Of a stretch of DNA of 64,000 nt, positions 35,625 through 47,643 are shown piece after piece. Under the pieces are notes generated by a model, which saw only the letters and a list, made by a program, of their open reading frames with translations, searched no databases and was not told the origin of the DNA. Every line of letters begins with the position of its first letter. Position 1 is the first letter of the stretch. Source of the DNA: Linnemannia schmuckeri (Eukaryota > Mortierellomycota > Mortierellomycetes > Mortierellales > Mortierellaceae); NCBI GenBank assembly GCA_029449235.1, contig JANATG010000002.1, positions 3,286,001 to 3,350,000 on the forward strand. The letters run 5' to 3'. Made by a program: the position numbers and the translations under genes.

Positions 35625-37140
35625 GCAGCAGCAGCAGCAGCAGCAACAACAACAACAACGACAATAATAATAATCACAATGACAACATTAACAGCAATCC
35701 ATTCTATGGGAAGGAGAAGGGGAAGAGGGGAAGGGGTTGAGAGGAGAAAGAAAGGGAGGCCTCAACACGTGGATGCTTGCATTTATTTTATGCATCTTTT
35801 TCACTTCGCTGTAGTTGTCGGTTAATGCCGACAACGAATTGACTGGGCCATATTGTCCGCTGCTCCGATGTCATATCTTTTTTTTCATATGGAGAAACAT
35901 CATACCATGCAAGAAGGAGGAGGAGAGCTCATACTGCGCCTGCTTTCTGGACCATTGAGCCTGCAGAACAACGTCAACGAGCAGGAACTGGAGCAATCAG
36001 CAACAGGAGGTGGAGGAGGAGGAAAAAGAGCTAACAGCATTTAGAAACAACAGCAAGAGGAGGTTATGCCTAGACCACATACTCCACACTTTTAGCACAC
36101 ACATTACATACATGCACATACAGATGCTGTGATCCAGCATGTCTATCCTTTTTTTTTCTATGCCATCCATTCCCTTCTTTCATTCTAATTCGCATTGCTT
36201 ACTTTTTTGACTCTATCTGATAGGCCATTGGATCTCCCTCACCTGAGACGGAGGCAGAGGCCTGGAAGCACGTCAGTGCTGCGGTCGCCAAGCTCAAGAT
36301 GTTCTACAAGTACTCGACCTCTATCGGTAAGCATTAGCTGAAGATATTTTAATGACAAATCAGTGGTCAATGCTTATTTGTTTCGCCACCAACTGGAATG
36401 TGTGTTTCGCGCCAAATGACGGAATTGTAGTCACTAACACTATTATGTTTGTTAACCTTTTGATGAAAATAGAAAACTGTTTGCCTCAAATCCTTCAGAC
36501 TCTTTGCATTGGAGACGTCAACAAGAACTTGGAGAAACACCAGACACTTGCCAGGATCCTGTGCCAGCTCTTGGACTTTGTGTTTGAGTTTGACTCGCTC
36601 AAGATGAAGACGCCCCAGATCCAGAATGACTTTTCATACTACAGGAGGTGTCTCTCACGCGGAAAACTCTCCAACGACGGCGATATCAAGTCGGCCATGG
36701 ATGAGGACGAACTCGCCAACAAGGTGTCATTCTTTTACGCATATCCAACACCCATGCTCAAGACGGTGACAGAGGTGACGACCGCATTTGTGGACCGGCA
36801 TCGTGTTGTCAGGAGTGTCTCAGAGTGCTTGGCGACCTTGGCTGGCGTTTGTTACAACACTGTCAGCAACCTGAAAAAGAAGCCTCAACGGCCAGAGACG
36901 ACAGCATTTTGTTTGCGGGTTATGGTGATTGCCATCATTATCTACGATCACATCGACCCCCAGGGAGCGTTCAATAAGTCATCGCCCATCAACATTAAGT
37001 CGTCTGTCAAGGCGATCCACTCTCATGGCAACTCGAGCGATACTCCCAACCTGATCTCGGCTCTTCGATACAACACCAAGCACCTGAATGACTCGAGCAC
37101 ACCCAAGACCATTAAGACCCTTATGGCTTCCTGTGCATAA
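34295..37140 (+). CDS. CYRI: CYRI/FAM49 family Rac1-interacting protein
   Basis: 325 aa in four exons: 34295-34379, 34501-34622, 36224-36326, 36473-37140. CYRI proteins bind active Rac1 and restrain the SCAR/WAVE actin-nucleation complex at the membrane. The protein is nearly the length of human CYRI-B (324). It starts MGNFLS, an N-myristoylation consensus (G2, S6) shared with CYRI. The Rac-binding surface is kept: QNDFSYYRRCLSRGK with R161 and R162 matching the human arginine pair. Other family blocks are YPTPMLKT, FCLRVMV and YDHIDPQGAF, then ALRYNTKHLND. The second intron is 1601 bases, far longer than any other in the window, and holds a CAA/CAG repeat. CYRI occurs with SCAR/WAVE systems and is absent from the usual yeasts. 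Confidence 0.93.
34623..36223 (+). other. 1.6-kb intron of CYRI
   Basis: GT (34623) to AG (36223) in phase 0 between conserved exons. It includes a trinucleotide repeat block at 35576-35672. No nested gene or extra exon with CYRI similarity was found. Confidence 0.75.
35576..35672 (+). repeat. Compound AAC/CAG/AAC/AAT trinucleotide repeat
   Basis: (AAC)n at 35576-35623, then (CAG)n to about 35642, then (AAC)n and (AAT)n to about 35672, all inside the long CYRI intron. The poly-Asn/Ser open frame over it is an artefact of the repeat. Confidence 0.9.
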
Positions 37141-38054
37141 AAAAACGAGATACCTTGTTCCTTTATTTCGTATTTTTTTTTATTCATTGTATTTTCCTGT
37201 TCCTCTTCCTTTCTCTTGTCATTTTGACCTTGTACCCTTCGCTCCTCCCTTTTGAAATCAGATGAATGGTTTCTCAGCCTTTTTTTTCCATTAATTCCTC
37301 CCTCTTCTTCCTAAGGACCAGTTCTTACCTCCCACTATCCTTGTCTATTGCAAATTCCTTGCAAGTTTTACCTCTTATCTTCATAATTCTCTCCAAATAC
37401 CATGCGTACAGCTCTCATTTTTTTTTTTTTTTTCATTTCTTTATCCTCCTCTTCCTTTTCCTTGTACGTTCCTCTTTCTCGTTTATATTTCCTTCATCGT
37501 TCCTTGCAAACATTCAAAAAATAAAAATATATGACACCCCACGGCACGCGGTCTCTTTTGGTCTGCCTAGCCGATGCAGTCGACTTTATGTGCTTCCCTT
37601 GCCTCTTTGACAATGATGCCTGCAATGAGTAAAGGTGTCAACGATGCACTTCTCCATAGTTTGGCCTGTGTGCGGCAAGAGGTATTGTTCTTTCTTGTTG
37701 GCCCAAAAGCCCAACTGGGCTAGGTGAGGGCTGTTGTTTGTTCTTGCTGCCCACTCTTTGTTTAACCTTGATTTTCGCCGACGATCTGGCACTTCAATTC
37801 CTCGCGGAGGGTCAAAAAAAAGTCTTTTTCAAAAGTCGACTTTCTTTTCGTCGTCAAAAGAACGAACGAAAAAAGAAGTCCAGGAAGGGTCACTTTACAT
37901 ACAGCACATAAATAGACGTTTCCATTCGCCCTTCTCATTCTATTTCAATCTTCACAATCACTTTCGCATTCACCTTCTTCCATTCCTCCCTCTCCCTTCG
38001 ACTTTTCCCTTCAAATCTACTCTCCTTCGTCGACTTCCTACAGTCAACAAAGCA
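37141..38054. other. Intergenic spacer
   Basis: CYRI 3' flank, then the leader of the 38055 gene. No gene seen. The in-frame upstream extension from 37734 has leader-like composition. Confidence 0.5.
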
Positions 38055-40124
38055 ATGGCGCGACCAGAAAGGACATTCAGACCGGCAGACCTAGAAGAAG
38101 ATGCACCACCGCCATATGCAGCCACCGCACCCGAATCGGGCTCGACAGTGCCCGACCCACAACAGTACCAACCATCTTACCCAACCCTCGATACTTCATA
38201 CATCGTCCAACAGCAACAACAGCATCAACAATTGCAGCAGCAGTTATCTGTAGGGTTGCCAAATACACCGCCACCGCCTATCCATTATTATCCCGTCATG
38301 TCGTCCGCTCAGGCGCCTTCGACGACGACAACGACGACAACGACGACAACAACTGTTGCACCACCACCATTACAGTATCCGCAATACCCAATGATCTCTA
38401 CTGCTATAGGAGGTACAACAGGTGCGAGTCCCTATCCAATATACCCGGTTGCTGCTTCTCAATCGACAGTATATCATGCACCACAGACGTATCCAGTGAT
38501 GATGGGTGGAGGCCATCCGTCGCCATATGGGTCTTCTGCAGGACTGAGAATGCCAGCAGCGCATACACCTGCACAAGGCGGAGGTGGGTCTGCGTATCCG
38601 GTTCCATATCCGTCATCAACAGGGATACCACCATCTCATTATGGTGGATCGCATTTCCCACAGTCTCAGTATTATCCCACTCAGTTTGCATCTCCACCAG
38701 GACCTTCTCCTCCTCCAGCAACAGCACCAGCAGCAGTAATAGGATCACCAGCAGCATCAACGGCGACAGCATCAACATTAACAACAGCATCGCCACACTT
38801 TTCGCCCTCACCTGCACATATCGTCGCCCCACCGCCACTTCCACAACACCAACAACTACTACAGCCCGCACTCGTTCCAAGTACGCCCAATGTCGCAGTC
38901 ACGACACCCGCTGTACAACCGACGGCGCCAGAGGAAAAACTGATCGACCTGGACGATTTCAATGGTCGGTGGGAGCAGCCTGAACCACCAAGAGCACCGC
39001 ATGCTTATACCTCACCCGTCTTACCGCCCATGTCGGCTCTTGGCATTTTGTCACCCACACCAGCGCCAGCACCAGGAGCATCTCATACGAGATTAGCAAC
39101 ATCTCCGGCATCATCACTACCTTATGTTCCGCCACCAGTTCCACAGCATGCACCGCCGCCGGCTGCGTTACCGGATCTGGTCACGTTGTACAAGTGCCGA
39201 AAGTGCGGAGCGACACTCGATTCAGATACTGCGGTTTGTAAACGGATACATGTGGGCGGACTGAGCGGCGAGTGGCAAGTTAACCAGGCGACGGAGGCTG
39301 ATCTGAACGAACGCAGAAAACTAATCAATCATGCCAATGAAAGTGGCGCTGGAGTTCCAAACAACGAATCGTCGTCGACTTTAGGGAGCCAAGGATCGAC
39401 AGAGTCTGCAACGTACGACTCGAGTCATGGAACGGACGATGTGTATCTCAATCATCGGCAGTACAACCGACCCCGCAGGAGTGAAGAGTTGGTACCTCCA
39501 CATATTGTGAGTCCACCCGCTTTGGTGAATGAATCTTCTTCCTCGGGAGGAGCCTTGGGTCGAGCGACGTCAACGGTAAACCCTTCGACACATCAGTATC
39601 ATTCGACGGCATCGACAAACGACAACCATGGGACGAACGGTGTCTATATCCGACGATCGTTCAGTACACAGAATCCAGTGACATCGCTGAAGAAGCTATG
39701 GAGGGATACTAAAAAGGAGCTGTTGACTGTTCAGCAGCCGCCGTACAGTTCGAGGAATCATGAGCTTGTTGCACCTCCGCCTTTGCCACCGCCCACGCTG
39801 ATGCAGCAGCAGCCATATCCACAGCCTCCTGATCAGTATCGACCGTCGCCAATGTACCATCATCAACATGCGGGAGCTGTACCACATCAGCAGCAGCAAC
39901 AGCAGCAGCATGATCTTTCGGGATACCCTGTCCTAGGCTCCTCCACAACGACAACAGCAACGATACCAGTGGTGAGCACGAATCCGTTTGATGATCCACC
40001 GACACCGGCGTACAACCCTGCACATGTTCCGGTCTACATTCCTGAGCTTCCGATGCGACAGCAGCAACAGCAGCAGCAATCATTGCCAGCACCTTCCGCC
40101 CCTCCTCCTAGCCATCTCTGGTGA
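38055..40124 (+). CDS. Pro/Gln-rich PPxY protein with C2CH motif
   Basis: 689 aa, no intron. The start ATG reads MARPERTFRPADLEED; the upstream open frame looks like leader. A PPPY motif at residues 18-21 would fit a WW domain, as in Rsp5/Nedd4-type ubiquitin ligases and their adaptors. The body is disordered, rich in Pro, Gln, Ser, Thr and Tyr. Residues 381-399 form a compact cysteine motif, CRKCGATLDSDTAVCKRIH (C381, C384, C395, H399), that could bind one zinc. A short acidic segment KLIDLDDFNGRW precedes it, and a basic patch SLKKLWRDTKKELL lies towards the C-terminus. I do not recognise a family. A trafficking or ubiquitin adaptor is one guess. Confidence 0.7.
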   Translation: MARPERTFRPADLEEDAPPPYAATAPESGSTVPDPQQYQPSYPTLDTSYIVQQQQQHQQLQQQLSVGLPNTPPPPIHYYPVMSSAQAPSTTTTTTTTTTTVAPPPLQYPQYPMISTAIGGTTGASPYPIYPVAASQSTVYHAPQTYPVMMGGGHPSPYGSSAGLRMPAAHTPAQGGGGSAYPVPYPSSTGIPPSHYGGSHFPQSQYYPTQFASPPGPSPPPATAPAAVIGSPAASTATASTLTTASPHFSPSPAHIVAPPPLPQHQQLLQPALVPSTPNVAVTTPAVQPTAPEEKLIDLDDFNGRWEQPEPPRAPHAYTSPVLPPMSALGILSPTPAPAPGASHTRLATSPASSLPYVPPPVPQHAPPPAALPDLVTLYKCRKCGATLDSDTAVCKRIHVGGLSGEWQVNQATEADLNERRKLINHANESGAGVPNNESSSTLGSQGSTESATYDSSHGTDDVYLNHRQYNRPRRSEELVPPHIVSPPALVNESSSSGGALGRATSTVNPSTHQYHSTASTNDNHGTNGVYIRRSFSTQNPVTSLKKLWRDTKKELLTVQQPPYSSRNHELVAPPPLPPPTLMQQQPYPQPPDQYRPSPMYHHQHAGAVPHQQQQQQQHDLSGYPVLGSSTTTTATIPVVSTNPFDDPPTPAYNPAHVPVYIPELPMRQQQQQQQSLPAPSAPPPSHLW

Positions 40125-40358
40125 AGTATGAAACCCGTTCAATTGGGCTGTTATGACCTAATAAAGAAGAATAATGAGTCGCCAAGCCCAAAACCAAGTG
40201 AAATTTCCTTTTTTGACGCCCTTTGTCGAACATCAACGATGACATTTTTTTTTTCTCGTCGTTTCTTTTTAAGAAGAGCGTTCTTTTTTTATTTCCTCTT
40301 TCTTTCTTTCTTTTCTCATTTCATTCCCAACACAAACAAGACCCTTATACATTACACA

Positions 40359-41913
40359 ATGAGCAACAACAACAATAACAATAGCAATAACAACAACAAC
40401 GACCAGGACACTCCCTCGACCAATACCAATGGAAGCAACAGTCGACCCATCTTCACCCTGACGATGGACCCAAACGCGCTCGAGCGCGAGATCGACCAAG
40501 CAACCCAAGCCCTCCATTCAACCGTCAACTCGCTCCTCAACACCATGCAGTCCTCTGTTTTTGGCGGCCTCGAAACCCTCTCTCGTGAAATGTCTGCCCT
40601 CGAGAAGTCTTCCCGGACCTATTTGGAAGAACATCCTCTGGACAAGATGGTTGAGAAACATGTGGGACATCATGCATTCCCTTGGAGTTTGAGGACTGAC
40701 GGGCCCAAGAAGAGGTACCGGATTACGATTGAGGAGTTGCCGCCGCTTACGGAGGCTGAGATCCAGGAGCAAAAGGAGAGGAAGGCGCTTTCTGTGACCC
40801 GAGGAGGCGCTAGAGAGAAGGGGAGTGTGGAAGGAAGGGATGGCGAGGATTTTACAATTACGCAGGGCAAGGTTGGGACGGTTGATGAGGGTAAGACGGT
40901 GATCACTGCAGCTGTTGCTCCGGGTTTGTTGGATTGGTTGTTGTTTACAACTCATGAGGATTCGTTCTTTCGACGACTTGGATCTGGCGCTGGAGAGAGT
41001 CAAGTTGGAGGAGGAGGAGGAGGAGCGAATATTCGGGAATTGAAGGATGACACTGCTGCTGCTGTTGACAACGCCGCTGTAACAGAGGAGGGACAGAAGG
41101 CAGGAGGAAGCGGAAGTGGAAGGGTGCCGGCGTTGGTAGAGAAGGTGAAGCAGGTCGGAACCAGTTGGGAGAAGGATGCTCGACACTGGTGGCACCGTAA
41201 GCGCTCCAACGGTCAATCAGAGTCGACTTCTGCAGCTGATTTGTCAACGGATCAGCAGCATCATTTGTTTTCAGGAACGAGTCAGAGTGAACAGGATCAG
41301 GAAGAGGAACGACTTTCGCACCGGTGGCCTCGCGGTCGTAGCTGGGGACGAAGTGAGGTAATTGTTGCCTATTTGGTTTTTTTTTGTTTCCTTTATCGTG
41401 CGCTTGGATGGGTGTGCGTGCGTGTGAAAAGCATGATTCTTTTGAATCTCAGTCATTTTCTTTTTTTCACGCGACGAAAAGAAAAAGGAAGGGAGAAAGA
41501 ACAGAATTTAGGATGCTAATTATAAAGCCTTTTTCTTCCTTCCTTAGTCCTTCAGCCAGACAACAGTAACTCGCCCCGATGGAACAGTGGAGCACCGGAC
41601 TGTGAATACTCTCAATGGAGAGACAGAGACGGTTGTCAAGATCCAGCACCCTGACGGGTCTGTGGAAGAGACTGTGACTCGTCAAGGAAATGGACACGGT
41701 CGTGGAGATGGAAGACAGCGCCTCTTCCAGTGGAACAATGGAAGGAACGAGGAGTATGAAGATGACCGGGAGCGGGATGTGATTGCTGCGGTTGTTGCTG
41801 AGGCGGTCTCTACGGAAAAGGCGGCCGAGTTTGAGAAGCAACAGCGAGAGCAGGAAGGTGGTAGGAGCTGGCCACCTAAGGCCTGGTCTCGTCGTCAGGG
41901 ACGTGACGACTAA
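40359..41913 (+). CDS. Uncharacterised protein with HAX1/Mpm1-like repeated DGxVE tail
   Basis: 454 aa in two exons (40359-41357 and 41548-41913, phase 0). The ATG starts MSNNNNNN, a poly-Asn stretch. Residues about 35-105 look helical (ALEREIDQATQAL, then LEEHPLDKMVEKHVG). A Gly-rich and charged middle follows. The second exon carries two copies of a [RH]-P-D-G-[TS]-V-E motif: TRPDGTVEHRT (341-351) and QHPDGSVEETVTR (366-378). This resembles the C-terminal region of HAX1/MLF-type and yeast Mpm1-type proteins, often mitochondria- or membrane-associated, but the match is short and I cannot confirm it. The last 75 residues are charged. Confidence 0.7.
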
Positions 41914-42459
41914 GTGTTCTTTTTGTAGAGAGCGACTCGAACCGTGTGTCAAAAATCGGATTTGGTACAGCCCTCCTTTTCCCTCCCTTCTTTCTTCTGT
42001 AGCATAATTATTATTTTTTTTTTTTGCCTTTGCCCAGTGTGCAATTATTTGCTTGTGTGTCTCCTACTTCTATCCATAGCACTTGAGTACTTTTTCTTTC
42101 TCCTTGGGCTTTTTTTTTTTCCTTTCTGTTCAAAAATACATTTCATTCAAAAAAGGACATGGCTTTGAAATAAGTTTACGTTTATGAACGATTAGATAAC
42201 AAAAGATGAATGAGAGAGAAGAGACAGAAAATGCAAATACATGCGTATCATGATCCTAAAAGATCAACTCTATCAAAGTGTGCAGTTGAGAGCTGATGTC
42301 TTTGGGAAAGGGAAGGGGTATTGGGATGAACGGGCTGCTGGGAGGGGAGAAGAGGAATGAATGCATAATTTTGTGTGTAAAGAAAAAACTACGTTCTTTT
42401 GGTTGATGGTTTTTGCAAATTTGTTGAGACGAAGAGGAAATGTCATTTCGTGTGTGTTT
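41914..42459. other. Convergent 3' flanks
   Basis: Between the 3' ends of the 40359 gene and the Kre9-type gene. T-rich with no coding features; presumably both poly(A) regions. Confidence 0.5.
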
Positions 42460-43065
42460 TTACAAGAGTGCAAAGGCAGCAGCGGCACCGAGGAGGGCGG
42501 TAAGAGTCTTGGCGACAGCAAACGACTCTTGGGCAGCACTTCCAGGTTGTCCCAAGTTCTGACCACCCTGGCTAGCACCACCGGAAGACGCGCCACTTCC
42601 ACCCTGGCTTCCACCGCTACCACCGTTTCCACCGCTCGCACCACCATTTCCTCCGTTACCACCTCCGGGAGCAGTAACATTAAACCTGCCCGAATAAGCG
42701 TTATTAGGGGTCAACAACAACTGGAGCGCATAAACACCGGGCTTGGTATCCGCAGGGACCGTCCAGACCAAGTTTCCAACAGACTTGGTGCAGTCAATGG
42801 TACCGACTTTCTTGACATAGAATGCGTTATCGATGTTGTTGGAGTCCATGAAATCGACCTCGGTAGCCGAGGGAGTGGCAGAGACGAGGGTCGAGGGAGG
42901 GGTGCAGGCCATGGTCCAGGAGAAGGTTTGGTTTGTCCCTGCGGCGTAGGTGATGCCTTCGCCGACGGGTTGTGTGAACGAGATGTGGTTCAGGGTTGAG
43001 GAACCGCCGGGTGCGGCGGCGGAGACGGTCAGGGCCAAGGCGGCGAGGGCGATGAAGGACTTCAT
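42460..43065 (-). CDS. Kre9/Knh1-type GPI-anchored cell-surface protein
   Basis: 201 aa, no intron. The signal peptide (MKSFIALAALALTVSAAAP) is followed by a single Ser-Thr-rich GPI-protein domain (Kre9/KNH type) at about residues 20-135. Its marks are an FTQPVGEG start, FSWTMAC, the central LVWTVPAD, and the end YALQLLLTP then SGRFNVTA. A Gly/Ser/Asn-rich linker (about 136-175) leads to a small-residue stretch (PGSAAQES) and a hydrophobic tail (TLTALLGAAAAFALL), as in GPI attachment signals. Two cysteines (in TMACTP and TIDCTK) may pair. Family members act in or on the fungal wall, some in beta-1,6-glucan assembly. The exact role here is unknown. Confidence 0.85.
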   Translation of the reverse strand: MKSFIALAALALTVSAAAPGGSSTLNHISFTQPVGEGITYAAGTNQTFSWTMACTPPSTLVSATPSATEVDFMDSNNIDNAFYVKKVGTIDCTKSVGNLVWTVPADTKPGVYALQLLLTPNNAYSGRFNVTAPGGGNGGNGGASGGNGGSGGSQGGSGASSGGASQGGQNLGQPGSAAQESFAVAKTLTALLGAAAAFALL

Positions 43066-44420
43066 TTTTTTGAAGAGTTTGTGTTGGGAGAGGGAGAGGT
43101 GTGGAGGAGGATGAGAGATGCTGGAGGAGCTGGAAGGGTTGAGGTGAAGTCGGTGAGGAGGGGAGGGAAGAGTGTTTTGTAGAGAAGTGGAGAAAAGCTT
43201 AGTGATCTGGTAGGAAAAAGAGAGAGAAGAAGAAAGGAGAAAAAGAAAATATCTAGAAAAAAGAGAAGAAATACGCGAACGGGATGCCATGGTTTTAAAT
43301 GCGAGAAAAACATTACAAATACCCGGGCACAGTCGCGATAGTAGTAAAAGTTGCAAGGAGCATAGCGATACATAAGAGTTGTAGGCTTGGTTACCATGGT
43401 AGGACAGAAAACAGGCAGCAGCACATCAAATGACAATAATAAACAATATTGCGAGGAGGTCCGGGGAACCTCCTTGGACAAATTGTTGAACCTTGTTTTC
43501 GCTCATACCTTCTTCGCTCCTTTTCTCCCCCCTCTTCCTTTCTCCTTCTCTCCCCAAATGGCTCATTTCCATTTGTACAAATACAAAACGCTAGAAAAGG
43601 TGACCCCATGGGACTAACGATGTGAACTCAATTCTAGCCTCGTAACTTTTACATGGACTTCACGCTACCGGCGCTATTAATAAGAAAGAAAAACGCATAT
43701 ATGTATCGTCCCTTTTTTTTTTCTCCTCGTTGCGACTCTCCTTCAAAAATTCCCCCCGTCTCTCCTCCATTTCTCTGTCCCCGCGAATGTTTTAAAAGGA
43801 CTGGCTCCAAGTTCCTGGATGCATGTTGTATTATATTTGATTCTTATTAGCTTGAAGTGAGATGATGCACGATGGCCGTCGCCGAAGAAAAAAAAATAAA
43901 CGAATTTATTTCGCATAGAAGGGATACTTTAACGAAGTAGGAGAAAGGAGAAGTGTATAGCTTGTCCTAGGAGAAAGGGAGGGTTGAGCAAGAGTTGAAG
44001 AGAAAAAGGGCTCTACACCTTTTATTTTGGCTTGCTATTTCGTCTATGCTTTTGGTAAACGAGAGGAAGCTCGTAGTAATTATTGGACGCATTTGTCCCG
44101 ACATGGAGCGAAGAAGGAAAAAAGAAACGCAAGAGTAGTACTTTTTTTTTTTTTTGTTCGCTAGACATAAAGAGATGAGAAAGGAAAAAAAGGAGAGAGA
44201 ACAAAAAAAAAAAAAAATCGACCTCAGAGTCATGTTGAGAGAACGAAGTGAGTTTTTTTTTCAAATGTGAGCCGTGGCATGGAGGGGACGGCATTGAGGA
44301 AAGGCGAGAACATTTCATTCAAAAAGATAATCGCAAGCGGCACATACCTCATCCGAAGGAACATCGTTTCAGGAAACTATAACTGTTTAGGTAGTAGGCA
44401 GAAATGCATGCTCATGTTTC

Positions 44421-44457
<37 letters not shown>

Positions 44458-47400
44458 TTTTTGGCATCGACGAACAAGCGCGATAGAGATGCCAGATATG
44501 ATCACGAAGGAGCTACAAACAATAATCTGTGTGAGCATCTATGGCTACGACAATGGTATGCTACAGCGAAAGGGAGAGGACATGTTTGTGATGACCGAGT
44601 CTGTCAATGAGAGGCCTGGGAGAAGGATGTTCCTTGCCCTCGTTCGTAACCCTGTCAGCAAAAATCGTCCGAGAGAGAAAAAAAAAAAAACAAGGTCTAA
44701 TTATCGGCAAATATAGAGCTTGAGTCTAGGCAACAAGAAAGATGCGCGCTTTGAGAAACGAGATAAACGCTAATCAGTTTGTGAGCTCGGGAGATAGAGA
44801 AGACGTGAAGGAAACAAAAGAGACAATGGCTCTGGATCCTTTGGACAATATGCGGTGGCAAAAAAAAGGTGCTAAAGAGTGTGGAGGGGATGAGAGGAGA
44901 GGAAGGGGGCGTTGAGAAGTGAATACCATAGCGTTGCAAGACGAGGGGCACTAAGATAGAAGTAAAATGACAGGAAAGCGTGGAGATGAAGAAGACGAGT
45001 GGTTGCTCGTTTGTTTGCTTGTTAGCTCGTTCGGTAGACTCGATATTCTATCAGATACTGAAAAAAAAGTGGAGAAAAGCCTTTATTACCGAAAGACAAA
45101 AAATGGTGACGAAAAAGTCCGTGCGCTTGAATGAGGGAGCGATTTTTTTTTTCTGGTGGCCAAATGAGGTTCTCAACTTTTTGGCAGTGTGAAGTCGTCA
45201 CGACAAACATTCTACGTCAGGATAGCTGTTCGGGGAGGAACAAAGGCTACGGTATCTTTATAGTTTCTTAGGTGTGCCTGTGATTGTATGTGTGTGTGTT
45301 TAGATATCGTGATCAAAAGCCACGCTTCTTTCAGGAGAAGGTATTTGCGAATAAAGGTGACGATGATGTCTTCTATGTGAGTATCGGTAAAAAAAAAAAA
45401 AAAAAAAAAAAAAAATGCGGAGGTGGGGGCAACTCTAGTTGTCGGCACGGGCCATAAACAAGCGCAGTACCTATACGACGATGATTAAAATTTCCAAGGA
45501 GCTTCTTTTGTCATATCTCACGAAACCTTCTGGAAGGCACGCGAAGAGACAGAAAAAACAAGTTGTCTGGCCTATTTTTCTTAACATACTACCGAGCAAA
45601 ACAAAAAAGAAGAATAGAATGTGTAGCGGCGACTGAAAAATGTGGAAAAGATACGCGTTTGTGATTAGTCGCGCCTATTGGTTAGTGATCCACACGGACA
45701 ATTGAACGTTCGATCGTCAATTACAGAAAGCGAACAAAGGGCTCGGCGCACAAAAAAAAGGATGAAAGACACATGTTTACTTCTCTGTTTTGCTTGTCTG
45801 GATGCAAGATGCAAGGAAAAATGCAAAAATGAGAGACAAAACAAATAAACAAAAGAAACTCCATGCGAAGCAAAGTTAATAAACAAACAGATCGTCATGT
45901 CAGAAAATAATAAGACGAAGAGGTGATCGAAGAAAATGTGAAGAGGAAGAGATAAGGAGGAGGGTGGGCGCCCAACGGTCTGTTGGACACAAAACACTTT
46001 TATTAATAAAATTGGTCGATTTGATGGCGAATCATGCAGAAACATGCACCTCTATTCTTTTATCTTCTGTACTGTTACTGTTGCTTTTTTCGTTGCTCAA
46101 AGAAGACGAAAGAAACCTGTCTGGATGTCAAAAGTCAGGGTTGTGAGCAAATGAAAGAAGTAATAACGGAGCAACTGGCGCGCAAACTTCATGTGTTTTT
46201 TCACTTCAAAAATGAAATCTACCAACACCTTTCAACTGACCCCCATACTTTTTTCATGAGACGCTCTTATGAATTTGTAGGTTTCATTGTCAAGCATGCG
46301 ACTAAGTGATAGACAGGGAGGTGAAGCACGGCATCGCATGGTCGCTGACAAGTGAAAGTTAGAGCGAGAGAAATGAAGACGTGTGAGGTACTCTTTTTTC
46401 CTTTTTTTTTTTTTTTTTAAGTGAGAGCGTTGCCTTGTTGTTTGGTTGCTTTTTTGGTTGCATGGGATTTTGGGAGTGTGAAATCTGTCGGAGTTTCCAC
46501 AACGACACTTTTTCAATTTCTCTTTTTTTTCCCCACTCTTTTAATCATGCCCGATCCTGCGCCCAGGCGGTGACAGTCGCTGTGGGCTTTACCAGTGTTG
46601 GTGGACGACGACAACGATGAGAAGCGATAGACAGATGAACGACTCTCAGAATCTGTTTCGCTCGTTTTTATATGTGAATAAATGTGGAAAAAAAATAGTT
46701 GAGATTGAACAATGGCCAATCTCAATTGACAGTTAAAAAATAGAAAGCTGCTTGGTTCACAGTCCATTTTTATGATTTTTTTCAGGCTTGATCTCATGTC
46801 GTTGATTACGATGAAGAAAATTTGTAAATGAGAGAAAAGTCTCTTTATTTCTCTCAGATTTTTGAGACAACTGTGATCAACGGGAAGCCAGCCAGAGATC
46901 AAAGTAGGTGCCAGGAATAAGGAACAAGACATGAGCAGGGTATGGAAAAAAAGGAAGGTAGGGAACATCCAGATGTACACGCTTTTGAAAATATGTAGCA
47001 AGCATGTTCATGACTAAGCATTCATTTCAGCAGAGACGACGGAAATGAAAGCTTGTTTTTCTCTCCCTCTTTTGACAAACATGACTTGGCATGGCATGGC
47101 ATGTTCCTCTTGTCTAGGCTGTTGCTTGATGAGCCATACAGATTGAGGTACAAGGGAAGAGAAAAAAAAAGAAAAAACGTCAAAAAATACAAACAAAAAC
47201 AAACAACAACAATAGAGGTTGCGATGCTTTCAACCGACCAGGGCACCCCTTCCTTCATACTATATTTGACCGCGTTGCCACCATCATCCTTTTATTTTTC
47301 ATTAACGCCCTTTTCTCTTCTTCTGTTCTTCTCTTGTTCTCTCATCTTCCACCGTTTCTCATCCCCTTTGCTTTTCCTTTCTTTTGTTTCGTTTGTTCAA

Positions 47401-47643
47401 TCGCTCATTCGCCATCCACCACCATCTAACACGCTTCGCTCATTCACTCACTGACTGGCTCCCTTTTTCGGACAATTGATTCGAACTCCAGTCCAACCTT
47501 CCTTCCTCCACTCATTCGCTCCCTCCTCTCTTTTCTACTTTTTCCTCTCCCTTTTCCCTTTTCCATTTTCCCTTATTCACACACTCTATCTACACCCACT
47601 CACACTCGCTCACAGTAACCCCTTCCTTACTTTACTTTCCTCA

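Noticed and set aside
35517..35825. Poly-Thr/poly-Asn/poly-Ser protein frames over the trinucleotide repeat
   Set aside because: They arise in every frame of an AAC/CAG repeat and lie in an intron.
42361..42999. 212-codon open frame (+) over the Kre9-type gene
   Set aside because: Exact antisense of a gene with signal peptide, domain and GPI signal; Ser/Thr-rich content comes from the Gly/Ser linker codons.
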